Shown: positions 43,700-52,333, numbered from the stretch's first letter. The stretch is 64,000 nt of DNA from Spirosoma rigui (GCF_002067135.1 NZ_CP020105.1:4898001-4962000), one strand, 5' to 3'. Notes: a model not told the origin generated them from the sequence alone. A program made the numbers and translations.

Positions 43700-45023
43700 A
43701 TTCGTAGCGGATCAGTGCCTTTGTTTTCACCCGCCAGACGCCATTTTCCAGCACAGCCTCGCCGTCCCGGCGATTGACGATCCGGGTAAACTGCGACGAA
43801 TAACTGTTTTCGCTGTCGCAGGCGGGTTCAATCATATAATTTCGGTAGGTCAGAAACCGGGCCACCCGTCCCGGCTCGGCTTCAAATCGAAACGTTGCCG
43901 CATCAGGTGCCGTAGTGCTGAACCGGTAGGCCGATTCGGGTAAGAGTGTTTCCGCCTGATGCGCCTTGTCGAACTGACCGTTCGGGTCCGGGGGCGGGAA
44001 ATAAAATACCTCATTTTGCGCGGCAGCCGATACCGCCGACTGACCCTGACTCTGCATAGATACTACAGGTGCGGGCTCGGCGGGTACGGGTGCTGGCTCT
44101 ACCGGCGTGGGGGTGCCCGCCGTGGGCGTACCCGACCGGATGGCGGCCGGCGCAACCGGCGGTGGCGTTGGCTCGACCGGAGCAGCCGCCACGGGTGATT
44201 GTGGCCGCGGGGAGGGGTACGTATCGGGCTGATTCCGATTGTCGGCTACCGGCCGACGGGGTTCGTTAGCGGGTTTAGGCCGTTTGGCCGCATCGAGATC
44301 GCGGCTCAGCTGCCGGTTTTCCTGGATGAGCCGATCCACTTCTTTTTTCAGGGCGCGGTACATGATGAGGTAAACCACCCCGGCACCAACCAGTAAACCC
44401 GCTATGGCACTTAGTACAATCATCCAGATTTTCGTTTCCCGTTCTTCTTTTACAGATCGCTCTAACTGGCTGATCCGAATAGCCGCCCCATCGATACTCA
44501 CGCCCTCAGCGGAGGTAGCCACTTGATCGGGAGCGCCGGCTGCGGGCTGTCCGGCAACCGGTGTCGCCGGTTGCTCGGCCGGAGCGGGGGGCAGCATCGC
44601 GTCAATTTTGGCCAGGATCTGCGTCTGAACGGCCCCACTCAGAGGAACGCCGTAGTTTTTATCGGCTTTATACTTCGCGTAAAATTGCATGAACTCCCGG
44701 CGAATGGCCGCGTTGGCCTCGCTGGGCGACATACCCTGGAAGGGAGCCGTACTTTTCAGCCGCCCCAGTTCCTGCATTTTGACCCCCACCGCATCCCAGC
44801 CGCCAACACCACGAATGATAGACACTGCGTCACACTCACCGCAGGTCGACAGCTGATTGACTATTTCGCCAGCCTTGTCTCCTTTCAGGTTGGTAAACAC
44901 AGCCAGCGCTACGTCTTTCGTGAGCGTATCGACCGCAGCCTGGTTGGCCCCCGGCGTTTGACCCACCACCGACGTTGCTACGGCAAGGGCTGCCAGGAGC
45001 GTTATATGTTTCTTTTTTCCCAT
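43698..45023 (-). CDS. Signal-peptide, single-TM, coiled-coil protein (operon gene 5)
   Basis: A 441-residue protein starting at MGKKKHITLLAALAVATSVV (signal peptide; an upstream Met at 45041 adds six residues). A helical domain with a CxxC (STCGECDAVS) spans about 30-140. One TM lies at about 205-227 (MIVLSAIAGLLVGAGVVYLI), followed by a short coiled coil (EVDRLIQENRQLSRDLDAAK) and a Pro-rich linker. A C-terminal domain of 105 residues (NEVFYFPPPDPNGQFDKAHQ to KALIRYE) is unassigned. A signal plus a later TM suggests the CxxC domain is periplasmic and the C-terminal domain cytoplasmic. It follows the ATPase gene of the operon. Confidence 0.75.
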   Translation of the reverse strand: MGKKKHITLLAALAVATSVVGQTPGANQAAVDTLTKDVALAVFTNLKGDKAGEIVNQLSTCGECDAVSIIRGVGGWDAVGVKMQELGRLKSTAPFQGMSPSEANAAIRREFMQFYAKYKADKNYGVPLSGAVQTQILAKIDAMLPPAPAEQPATPVAGQPAAGAPDQVATSAEGVSIDGAAIRISQLERSVKEERETKIWMIVLSAIAGLLVGAGVVYLIMYRALKKEVDRLIQENRQLSRDLDAAKRPKPANEPRRPVADNRNQPDTYPSPRPQSPVAAAPVEPTPPPVAPAAIRSGTPTAGTPTPVEPAPVPAEPAPVVSMQSQGQSAVSAAAQNEVFYFPPPDPNGQFDKAHQAETLLPESAYRFSTTAPDAATFRFEAEPGRVARFLTYRNYMIEPACDSENSYSSQFTRIVNRRDGEAVLENGVWRVKTKALIRYE

Positions 45024-45034
45024 GGAACGAGTCG

Positions 45035-45097
45035 GTAACACGGACCCCTAGTCCGCTATGTGTACTTCTTACAAAGCGGACCAGCGGTCCGCGTTAC
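45035..45097. repeat. Paired palindromic element in operon gap 4/5
   Basis: Two palindromes, CGGAC/GTCCG (45041-45055) and GCGGAC/GTCCGC (45076-45092), are flanked by GTAACA and GTTAC. Architecture matches the element at 50038-50094, with different palindrome centres. It fills the gap between the ATPase and coiled-coil genes. Confidence 0.7.
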
Positions 45098-45098
45098 G

Positions 45099-48000
45099 TT
45101 ACGCCAGCGCGTTGGCCAGTTTGTTGATGGCACCGATGAGCGGATAAAAGAATAACGTTTCCTCAATGGGCGCTCCCAAAGCATCAGACATCCCGCTGAA
45201 CTCGGCGGCCACTTCACTTTCTTTCCGCTGGATACCATCCATCAGCGACGTATCCAGATGAGTCCGTAATTCCTGCTGCGCCACCACCAGCGACCGCGCC
45301 GATACGTTCAGGTTGCGTACGAAGCTAAACTGCTGGTTCAGCGCGAAGAAAAAGTCGATGAACGCATTGGTTTCTTTTAGCAGCGAATCAACCACTTCCG
45401 GCTTACGCAGGTCAGTGTAGGTCAGCGTCGGGAACTCATCGGCAAAAGTAGCCGGATACACGTAGCTGATCGCTTCGGTATCGACCGGGCGGCTGTTGGC
45501 TGGCTGCATGAGCGCTCCTTTACAGGTCACCTCTTTGGGTCCCCGCTTCTCGTAGAAGAGTGTCAGCCCGCTGGTACCGTACTCCTGTTCATAGACTTTC
45601 TCGAAAACGGCGCGGGCCAGTTTACCCAGCATAGCATCATCGGAACTGATGATTGTCAGCAGTTTAGAGCCCGTTCCGCTGAACGTGATAGCCCCCGGCA
45701 GACCAATACCACGGTGTTTCATGAGCCGCGCGATGTGGTAGAGCAGCGCCGTATAGAACAGGACGAACACGATTTTCAGGTCCTCATCCTTGGCGAGCAT
45801 CCCGTTGAACGAGAGCATGCTCTTTGCTTTCACATCGTTGCTCTTCTCGATCGAGAACCAGAACGCCATGATGTCTTCCGAGCGGTTCGTGTCCAGCATG
45901 CGCCGGTTATTATCGCTCAGGTTACCCAGGCTCTGGCTATCGAGCAGGGTCTGGATGCGGTCGGCGTATTTGCGAACGAAGCCGTTGTGGCTGGCTGCAC
46001 CGTACTCGCTGAAGGCGTCGCCGTAGATGGCATTACCCGCAAACCGGAACGACGTAAGCAGCTTCGGTTCGTTGCGTTCGTAGACGACTACGTCGGAGGT
46101 GCCCCCGCCAATATCGACGTTGATCACGGGCCGGGCCGAGGCACTCAGCGTGGGGTTCTGCTTGTAATAATAGAACGGCGCTACCGATTCCGACACCTCG
46201 CGCAAACGCCCCGCCGACCCACCAATGTATCGGTCATAGAGCAGTTGCCAGTCGGCCCGGAGTTGGCTCACCCGACCGGGGGTCATACTGGCGGGGAAAA
46301 ACCAGTACACCGTGGTTTGGGCCAGGTTGCCCCCTTCGGTCAGGACCTTATTCTTGATCAGCATCAGTAGCTCTTCCAGAAAAGCTTCTACGCGCCGTTC
46401 GGTCTGGTCGCTGTTTTTAGCCCATTTCAGGTTGGTAGTAATGCGGTTGGAACCCGCCGGCTGCCGCTCCACATAAAACGGAATATTGAAGTCGGCCAGC
46501 GCCTGCGTTTGCTGATTGAAACTCAGGTTCATGGGCTCGGCAATGGCCGTACGCGTCGGAAAGCTATCCGGCCGGCCGGGGCCGATGGTTGGCGGCACAA
46601 ACTCCAGATCGTAAAGCAGGAACAGCTCAAAAAGGGCGGGATTGTACTGCGCCGGTGCCACGAGGGTAGCCACCTGGGGCGTCAGCTCGGCCACGTCGAA
46701 CGGGCGGGGTGCGCCCCCATCAACTTTGTACTCGACGTGGGTGTTGGTCGTACCAAAGTCTACCGAGAACTCAAACTGCTTGCTGCCGCCATCGTACCGC
46801 TGCCAGCGCGGAATGAGGATGCCGCTCAGATCACGGCCGTCGGCGCGGATGCTCGTTTGTAGGTAATCGAACTCTTCCCGCATCACGTAATACACACTCG
46901 ACCCGTCGGTGTTCTGCTGCCGGACGGTGCGCTGGTGTTTCGACTCGGCCGCAACGGGCGCGTTGGTCTGCTGCGCGAAATAGGTCAGTTCGTACGTATT
47001 CTGGCTGTCAAAACCCGACTCGATCAGCTGCACCCGGTAATCGGCGGGAACGGTTACGCTGCCCGACCGCACAAACGGATAGATATTGACCGTGAACGAG
47101 TTCTCAACAATGATACCCTCGTTGGTGAGTTCGTTGGGCGCGGTCGAATTCTGCGCGCCGATAGCCTGCGCGTATACCCGTTCGAAGGTAACGAACTGGT
47201 TACCGGGCTGGTTGGGCGCCGTTACCGGAATATCCAGCGTAACAAGAACACCACCGGCCTGTGGGGTCATCTTCAACCGGACACGCCCTGTGAGCAGATC
47301 CTCTACGTCGAAGAAGTCGAAAAAATCTTTTTTCAGCGGCAGCAGAAACCCTTTGTCCGACGCGGGGGCCTGCAAATTACCGTCGAAGAAACGCCCCCGA
47401 TCGGTAGGGTACGGCAGACGAATCAGGTACGGCTCCAGGAAATCGCTAACGGTGAGCCAGGGATAGTTTCCCGGCTGACCCGGCAGCGGCCGCTGGTTGT
47501 CGCGCCACGATTCGCGGGCCACGTAGGGAACGGGTGTGTTGGGGTTCCACTGAGCCTGCGGTACGTAGGTAAACTGCCGGAAGAACCGGTTTTGCAGCGC
47601 CATCGGGCGGGGTTTCCCCTGATTCAGCCGTGCGTATTTGTCCGACTTGATGATGAAATCACTCACCTGGTCGATGGCGCGGGCGTCGGATTTTTTCTTG
47701 CGGAGCGGAAAGCCCAGCACCTCTACGACGTCACCCGGCCCGGTGGTCAGCTCGTCGAAGTCCGAATCAAATTTTTCGCGGGTCAGCAAAGGCTGGCCGT
47801 TCTGCGATTCGATATGCTCGTAGAACATCGCCGGGTTCTGCTGTTGCAACAGTGCTTTACTCCGGTTCAGGTAGTCGTCCACCTCCCGGAAACGAGTGCG
47901 GAAGTCGGGCATGAACAGCTTGATAGCGTACCAGAACTTCTGGTATTCAATGTCGCGCTGGTGTAGCGGGCATACCGATGCGTCGAACAGCCGATCATTG

Positions 48001-48539
48001 CCCATCGATACGTCGACCCAGCTCAGGTCATTACCCGACGAGAAGAACAGTGTCTTGGGCGATGTGCCGCCCACCACCCGGCCCCGGTAGCTGAGGACAA
48101 ACAGGCGGTTGATGGCGTTGAAATTATACTCGGCCGCATCCTGATCCAGGAAGAGCTTCAGCGCATCGCCCAGTCGTTTGTGGCCCAGGTTGCCCGAATT
48201 TCGCATCCGGTCCAGATCGGTACGAACGTCGAAGGGGGTAATGGTGACAAACGTTTTGAGCTTGTCGTAATTGAAAAATAACTCCCCCACGTCCAGGCAG
48301 TCCGACACGATCCGCTGATCGTTGACGGTACCCATGAGATCGGGTTTGAGCGACAGGTTGAGGAAAGCCGACCGCACCAGGTCCATCCGGGCAAACGGGC
48401 TGGGAATGGACGTTGGCTGTTTCACGGTTTGGCCGCCCTGCGGATCCCGAATGGCCGCGATCTGATCGGTGCCGAGCGGTTTGCTGACGTACCAGTGTAG
48501 TCCCGGTGTCGGGTTATGTAAACTGAATGTTGTAGGCAT
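45099..48539 (-). CDS. Actin/Hsp70-like ATPase with 590-residue N-terminal region (operon gene 4)
   Basis: A 1,146-residue protein. Residues 1 to about 590 have no recognised domain. From 590 on the protein has an actin/Hsp70-type nucleotide-binding pattern: phosphate-1 loop FSVDFGTTNTHVEYK (Asp594), phosphate-2 loop VDIGGGTSDVVVYE (Asp809), and an adenosine-type motif ITFSGTGSKLL at about 955. The 215-residue spacing of the two loops is near that of DnaK. No signal or TM is seen, so it is cytoplasmic. It starts 3 bases after the tubulin-like gene. SrfB-type virulence proteins are a possible distant relative that should be tested. Fold call good; function unknown. Confidence 0.8.
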   Translation of the reverse strand: MPTTFSLHNPTPGLHWYVSKPLGTDQIAAIRDPQGGQTVKQPTSIPSPFARMDLVRSAFLNLSLKPDLMGTVNDQRIVSDCLDVGELFFNYDKLKTFVTITPFDVRTDLDRMRNSGNLGHKRLGDALKLFLDQDAAEYNFNAINRLFVLSYRGRVVGGTSPKTLFFSSGNDLSWVDVSMGNDRLFDASVCPLHQRDIEYQKFWYAIKLFMPDFRTRFREVDDYLNRSKALLQQQNPAMFYEHIESQNGQPLLTREKFDSDFDELTTGPGDVVEVLGFPLRKKKSDARAIDQVSDFIIKSDKYARLNQGKPRPMALQNRFFRQFTYVPQAQWNPNTPVPYVARESWRDNQRPLPGQPGNYPWLTVSDFLEPYLIRLPYPTDRGRFFDGNLQAPASDKGFLLPLKKDFFDFFDVEDLLTGRVRLKMTPQAGGVLVTLDIPVTAPNQPGNQFVTFERVYAQAIGAQNSTAPNELTNEGIIVENSFTVNIYPFVRSGSVTVPADYRVQLIESGFDSQNTYELTYFAQQTNAPVAAESKHQRTVRQQNTDGSSVYYVMREEFDYLQTSIRADGRDLSGILIPRWQRYDGGSKQFEFSVDFGTTNTHVEYKVDGGAPRPFDVAELTPQVATLVAPAQYNPALFELFLLYDLEFVPPTIGPGRPDSFPTRTAIAEPMNLSFNQQTQALADFNIPFYVERQPAGSNRITTNLKWAKNSDQTERRVEAFLEELLMLIKNKVLTEGGNLAQTTVYWFFPASMTPGRVSQLRADWQLLYDRYIGGSAGRLREVSESVAPFYYYKQNPTLSASARPVINVDIGGGTSDVVVYERNEPKLLTSFRFAGNAIYGDAFSEYGAASHNGFVRKYADRIQTLLDSQSLGNLSDNNRRMLDTNRSEDIMAFWFSIEKSNDVKAKSMLSFNGMLAKDEDLKIVFVLFYTALLYHIARLMKHRGIGLPGAITFSGTGSKLLTIISSDDAMLGKLARAVFEKVYEQEYGTSGLTLFYEKRGPKEVTCKGALMQPANSRPVDTEAISYVYPATFADEFPTLTYTDLRKPEVVDSLLKETNAFIDFFFALNQQFSFVRNLNVSARSLVVAQQELRTHLDTSLMDGIQRKESEVAAEFSGMSDALGAPIEETLFFYPLIGAINKLANALA

Positions 48540-48542
48540 AGC

Positions 48543-50030
48543 TTAATGATCCATCACTTTAGGCAGCCGCTCCCGCACGAAGCGGTCGGTACCTTCGGAG
48601 AAAAGTTGTACGAATTTGTCGGCTTCGCTACCGTACGCTTTGCCTTCGGCGGTTTTGTTGAGCGTCTGATCAAAATCATCGACAATGTCGAGCTTCACGT
48701 CGGACTCCCCTCCGAAGATACCCTTCTTTTTCGGCTCGAAACCGCGGACGGTATGGCCCAGGTTGGGCGCATCGAGCAGGAAGGGTGAGAAGGAGCGTTT
48801 ATTGGCGCCCATCTCCGACAGCCACTGCCGGAAGCCGGTGTCGAAATTTTTGATGCTGTTGAAAAACTGCGAGTTCAGGAACGAGGTCGAGATCTGCGGA
48901 TTGGCTTTCGACCACTGCACCGTACCGGCTGCCGTGCGTAGCCGCTGGCTCAGGTAGGTACTGAATAGCGCCATCTTCGACAGCGGCAGGCTGATGATCT
49001 CTTTGGTAGCCCCGGCCAGGTTGCCCATTTGCAGGGTCGTGCCGTCCTGCTCAACGCCAAACTCCTTGTAAACCGGGCTGGTTGGCCGACCGTTGCTGAC
49101 GGCCAGGCTACTGTCGGGCAGGTTCATGAAATCGACGATGGCCAGCGCCGATGCCATTTCCACGAAGTGAGCCTCATTTTTCTGACCGCCCGCACCGGGG
49201 TCGTACGTATAGGCTTTCGTCTGGTCGTCGCCGATATAATACAGCGCGTTCACCGACGGGTTAACGCCTTTCTGGTAGTAGTCCAGTGCCGCTTTTGTCT
49301 TGGCAATGAACGACGCCGGATCGATCAGTTTATTGTCGCTGGTAGTCAGGCTGAAATACGGCATCACCGTTACGGCACCAATTTTTGCATCACGCAGGAA
49401 CGCCGGATTGGGAATCTGGCCAATGGCCTGCGCCCCCCGGATGTTCTTGAGCAGGATGGGAAAACCGGCCGCACCCGTTCCGCCAAAGATGGAGCTGACA
49501 ATAAAGATCCGGTCGTTGGCCCCGAAATTTTCGGCAAAAGCCTGAAACACATCGGAGTACCGAAACTGATTCAGCACCGTGCTGCCAATATTGGGGTTAC
49601 CCACAAAGCCGATGTCCATCTTGGTTTCCAGATTCTCTTCCGAAAACAAAAGACTGGCCATGGCCTTATTGGGCGCATCGAGTCCTTCGTAGTTGATATA
49701 ATCCCGAAACTTCTCCTGCTGAACACCCTGTAATTCGAATACGTAGGTATCAGCAATGGTCGCGTTGCCGCCAATGGCCCGGTTCAGGGTTTTGATCTCG
49801 GTGCCGAAGAAGCCTTCGCTGGGTTTGGTTTGCAGACCAGAGCGGATATTGCCGTATTCGCGCAGCAGTTCTTTGGTACGCAGCAGATCATCGTTGGTCG
49901 CGTGCGGGTCCAGAACAATGGGAATTACCTCATCGGTATTGTTGAGTTTTACGCCCGACGCCAGCAGGAAAGTAAGTGCTTTAAGCACCCGTGAGCCGGT
50001 TCCGCCAATGGCGAAGACAAATAGTTTTGG
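48543..50030 (-). CDS. Tubulin_2-like GTPase (operon gene 3)
   Basis: A 495-residue protein starting at MPKLFVFAIGGTGSRVL, where GGTG at 10-13 is a first nucleotide loop; an upstream Met at 50072 is less likely. FIVSSIFGGTGAAGFPILL near residue 180-190 replaces the GGGTGSG signature of tubulin/FtsZ. YYIGDDQTKAYTYDPGAGGQ and the following NEAHFVEMASALAIVDF resemble PF13809 Tubulin_2 proteins. No clear T7 catalytic loop is seen, so GTP hydrolysis and polymerisation are uncertain. It is cytoplasmic and encoded 3 bases before the actin-like ATPase, so the two are probably made together. Confidence 0.8.
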   Translation of the reverse strand, partial: PKLFVFAIGGTGSRVLKALTFLLASGVKLNNTDEVIPIVLDPHATNDDLLRTKELLREYGNIRSGLQTKPSEGFFGTEIKTLNRAIGGNATIADTYVFELQGVQQEKFRDYINYEGLDAPNKAMASLLFSEENLETKMDIGFVGNPNIGSTVLNQFRYSDVFQAFAENFGANDRIFIVSSIFGGTGAAGFPILLKNIRGAQAIGQIPNPAFLRDAKIGAVTVMPYFSLTTSDNKLIDPASFIAKTKAALDYYQKGVNPSVNALYYIGDDQTKAYTYDPGAGGQKNEAHFVEMASALAIVDFMNLPDSSLAVSNGRPTSPVYKEFGVEQDGTTLQMGNLAGATKEIISLPLSKMALFSTYLSQRLRTAAGTVQWSKANPQISTSFLNSQFFNSIKNFDTGFRQWLSEMGANKRSFSPFLLDAPNLGHTVRGFEPKKKGIFGGESDVKLDIVDDFDQTLNKTAEGKAYGSEADKFVQLFSEGTDRFVRERLPKVMDH

Positions 50031-50037
50031 CATAAGG

Positions 50038-50094
50038 GTAACACGGACTGTAGTCCGTTTTAATTGGTACAATACGGACTGTAGTCCGTGTTAC
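50038..50094. repeat. Paired palindromic element in operon gap 2/3
   Basis: The 16-base palindrome ACGGACTGTAGTCCGT occurs at 50043-50058 and again at 50074-50089, flanked by GTAAC and GTTAC. It overlaps the stop codon of the three-TM gene and ends 7 bases before the tubulin-like start. Confidence 0.8.
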
Positions 50095-50534
50095 TTCGAC
50101 GGCCAAAGCATGGGCCGGTGTTTGGCATTCTTGCTAAAGTTCTTCATGACCATTGAGATCACAAAAAAGATAAGCGCTGTCAGAAGCGCCATCTCGAACG
50201 CGTAACTTAAAAAGACACTCACGCCCTGATCGAAGAGCACGCCCTGGTTGGTATCGGCCTCGTCGCGGGGAATTTCCTGGTTCGCTTTCTGGTAACACGT
50301 AACCAGGGTTATCACGAACAGCACCAGTGCACTCACGCCCAGCATAAGCAGCCAGCTACCGAAACCACTGAAGCTTACCCGGTTGAACGGCCAGATATAA
50401 AACGCAATGGCTACGACGAAGGCAATGCCCACTGCCGACCACGTCAGGGGTGACAGCAGCTCCTCCTGATACAAATCTTCCAGCAGTGCACTGTTAACGA
50501 ACAAGTTGTAAAAATTATAGAGTGATTCTTCCAT
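50091..50534 (-). CDS. Three-TM membrane protein (operon gene 2)
   Basis: A 147-residue inner-membrane protein with three hydrophobic segments at about 30-50 (WSAVGIAFVVAIAFYIWPF), 60-81 (WLLMLGVSALVLFVITLVTC) and 105-130 (VFLSYAFEMALLTALIFFVI). A loop of about 22 residues (KANQEIPRDEADTNQGVLFD) separates the last two. The basic end (KNFSKNAKHRP) suggests a cytoplasmic C-terminus. I do not recognise the family. It lies between the vWA-like lipoprotein and the tubulin-like gene and may link them. Confidence 0.72.
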   Translation of the reverse strand: MEESLYNFYNLFVNSALLEDLYQEELLSPLTWSAVGIAFVVAIAFYIWPFNRVSFSGFGSWLLMLGVSALVLFVITLVTCYQKANQEIPRDEADTNQGVLFDQGVSVFLSYAFEMALLTALIFFVISMVMKNFSKNAKHRPMLWPSK

Positions 50535-50550
50535 TGTGTAATGAGCGATT

Positions 50551-50598
50551 GAGTGGTTGAGTTAATAATGCGCGCGACAGTTATTCACTCACCCACTC
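50551..50598. repeat. 18-bp imperfect inverted repeat in operon gap 1/2
   Basis: Arms 50551-50568 and 50581-50598 pair over 18 positions with two mismatches and a 12-base GC-rich loop. It fills the gap between the vWA-like gene and the three-TM gene and touches the stop codon of the former. Confidence 0.6.
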
Positions 50599-52102
50599 AC
50601 TGTAAATTTAGAGTTAGCGTGAAATATTCAGATTGGTTATTGGGGTTATAAGCTCGTTCAACGCCCTGTAACAGGTTTTGCAGCCCGAAGGTAGACCGGG
50701 CATCGACAGGGACATCGTTGGCGGTACTGGTGCTGGCAATCCAGCGGGGCGGGAACTGACGACGCAGCCGAATCGTGGCCGTGCGGGCTCCCCGCGCGGG
50801 TTTCTCCGTCGACAGCAGCAGCTTGTGGGTGGTCCCGTTGGTACCCGAATAGGCCTGTACCGATGCTACGGTAAAGTTATCTTTTCCTTCCACCTGGTAC
50901 TGGTTTTTATCCGTCAGCAGCGACGCGGGCAGGCGCAGCGCCGACAGGTCGACGGCTACGGGAATGGCCAAGTTCTTATCTGCCACGTCGGGCTGCACAT
51001 CGTCGAGAGCGTGAACGGTTTTACTGCGGGAGCGCACCTCGTCGTCGGCCCGCTTAAACCGGCCTTTCCGTGCCGGGTCATTCACCAGAATGGTATAGAA
51101 TGGCGTAACAGCCTTACTGTCGCGGCCGAAAAACCAGGACTCCTCGTAGCCCGGCAGTTGCTCGAACCGTCTGATCGTTTGGTATGTCGGGTCGGTATAG
51201 AGCCGCTGCATGGCATCATTCGTGCCGATCAAACAGAGGTAATAGGGTCGATCCCCCTTGTAAGCCTGCTTAGTGTTATTCCAGCTGTAGTACGTCCCAT
51301 CGAAGTCGGCGGTCATTTTCAGCACCAGCATCGAATGCGTCTGGGCGTAAGGATTGAACACCGTCGTTAGCAGCGACGAAGCCGCATCGAGGGTTTTCTG
51401 GGCGCTCATACCTTTCAGATTCGGATCGGAGTAGATCAGGTCTGACACCAGCACGCTCAGGTCATCGCCACTGGTCTTGGTCAGTATCTCCCGAAAGATC
51501 CCCTCAAAATCGGTGCTGGTTGTTTTTCCCTTCGTTTTAGCAATCGTAAAGATATTACCCTGCTTGAAGAACTGGGACATCGACAAGCCCAGATCATTGA
51601 CTTCGGTGTTGACGACAAATGTTTTTCCCTGGCCGGGATTAACCCCGTCGAACTGGGTCAGCAGATCGTTGAGTGCCCGTTTGAACGTACCGTTACCGCC
51701 GGGTGCGTCGTACGGAAACATACTGGCGCTGGCTTCGAGATAGACCCGCAGCCGAAGCGGTTTTGTCGAGGCCGTAGCGCCCGACAAGGCCAGAGTTGGC
51801 GTTTTCCCTTCTTTAACGAGTTTCCGGTAGTCGATGGTCCGCTTGATGTAATTGGTTAGCGCGGCTTCGTCGACCTCGCCACTGGCCGTCACCAGTTTGG
51901 CCGTTTTCTTGTTATCGGCCAGGTCTTTCTTTTCTTTAACGATCAGCGCCCGGATGGCGTCGGCTTCGGTGCCGTCTATCGCGCCATCGTTGGTCAGGGC
52001 TTCACTGATCTGGCTGTCCAGTTCATCGGCCGGGCCGGAGCAGCTGCTCAGCCAGATCGCCGAAGAAAAGAGCAGTACACGCAAATAACGGGTGTGAATC
52101 AT
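50597..52102 (-). CDS. vWA-like lipoprotein (operon gene 1)
   Basis: A 501-residue lipoprotein with signal and lipobox AIWLSSCSG. After a helical stretch (about 25-100) a von Willebrand A-like region spans about 115-330: LRLRVYLEASASMFPYD at the MIDAS position, where the usual DxSxS reads ExSxS, then GDDLSVLVSDLIYSD with a possible later MIDAS Asp. The C-terminal 120 residues form a beta domain (NFTVASVQAYSGTNG, RTATIRLRRQFPPRW). It would face the periplasm or surface. It is the first gene of the operon, with its promoter in the 257-base divergent gap. Function unknown. Confidence 0.75.
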   Translation of the reverse strand: MIHTRYLRVLLFSSAIWLSSCSGPADELDSQISEALTNDGAIDGTEADAIRALIVKEKKDLADNKKTAKLVTASGEVDEAALTNYIKRTIDYRKLVKEGKTPTLALSGATASTKPLRLRVYLEASASMFPYDAPGGNGTFKRALNDLLTQFDGVNPGQGKTFVVNTEVNDLGLSMSQFFKQGNIFTIAKTKGKTTSTDFEGIFREILTKTSGDDLSVLVSDLIYSDPNLKGMSAQKTLDAASSLLTTVFNPYAQTHSMLVLKMTADFDGTYYSWNNTKQAYKGDRPYYLCLIGTNDAMQRLYTDPTYQTIRRFEQLPGYEESWFFGRDSKAVTPFYTILVNDPARKGRFKRADDEVRSRSKTVHALDDVQPDVADKNLAIPVAVDLSALRLPASLLTDKNQYQVEGKDNFTVASVQAYSGTNGTTHKLLLSTEKPARGARTATIRLRRQFPPRWIASTSTANDVPVDARSTFGLQNLLQGVERAYNPNNQSEYFTLTLNLQ

Positions 52103-52203
52103 TGATTACTCGTGTTGTTAATGGGGGTTTGCCGGTACCGCGCCGTTTTGCGAAGCTCTGCTGAAGAACCAGGCCCTGTGGCTTGTGTACACGATGGGTA
52201 AAA

Positions 52204-52244
52204 GTACCGGTTCGTCTACGTAGTAACGCCCTACGAGCCGGTAC
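52204..52244. promoter_or_regulatory. Inverted repeat in divergent promoter region
   Basis: GTACCGGTTCGT (52204-52215) and ACGAGCCGGTAC (52233-52244) pair over 12 positions with one G-T. It sits in the 257-base gap between the tubulin/actin-like operon and the divergent Ig-like lipoprotein gene. It could be an operator or a leader hairpin. Confidence 0.4.
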
Positions 52245-52333
52245 GGGTTAAATTTTCTTAAATTTCTAGTTTAAGTAACGAACCGACCGCCCATTTTATG
52301 TCAGTCGGTACAGAAGAACGATGAACGGGCGTT

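Noticed and set aside
46935-47966. A 343-codon open frame antisense to the actin/Hsp70-like gene
   Set aside because: It is a shadow of GC-rich codon use in the real gene; the protein has no domain, and the sense frame has clear ATPase motifs.
41442-52102. Reading the tubulin/actin-like operon as a plasmid partition system (TubZ/ParM-like)
   Set aside because: There is no DNA-binding adaptor gene or iteron-type centromere, and most partners are membrane-anchored or exported.
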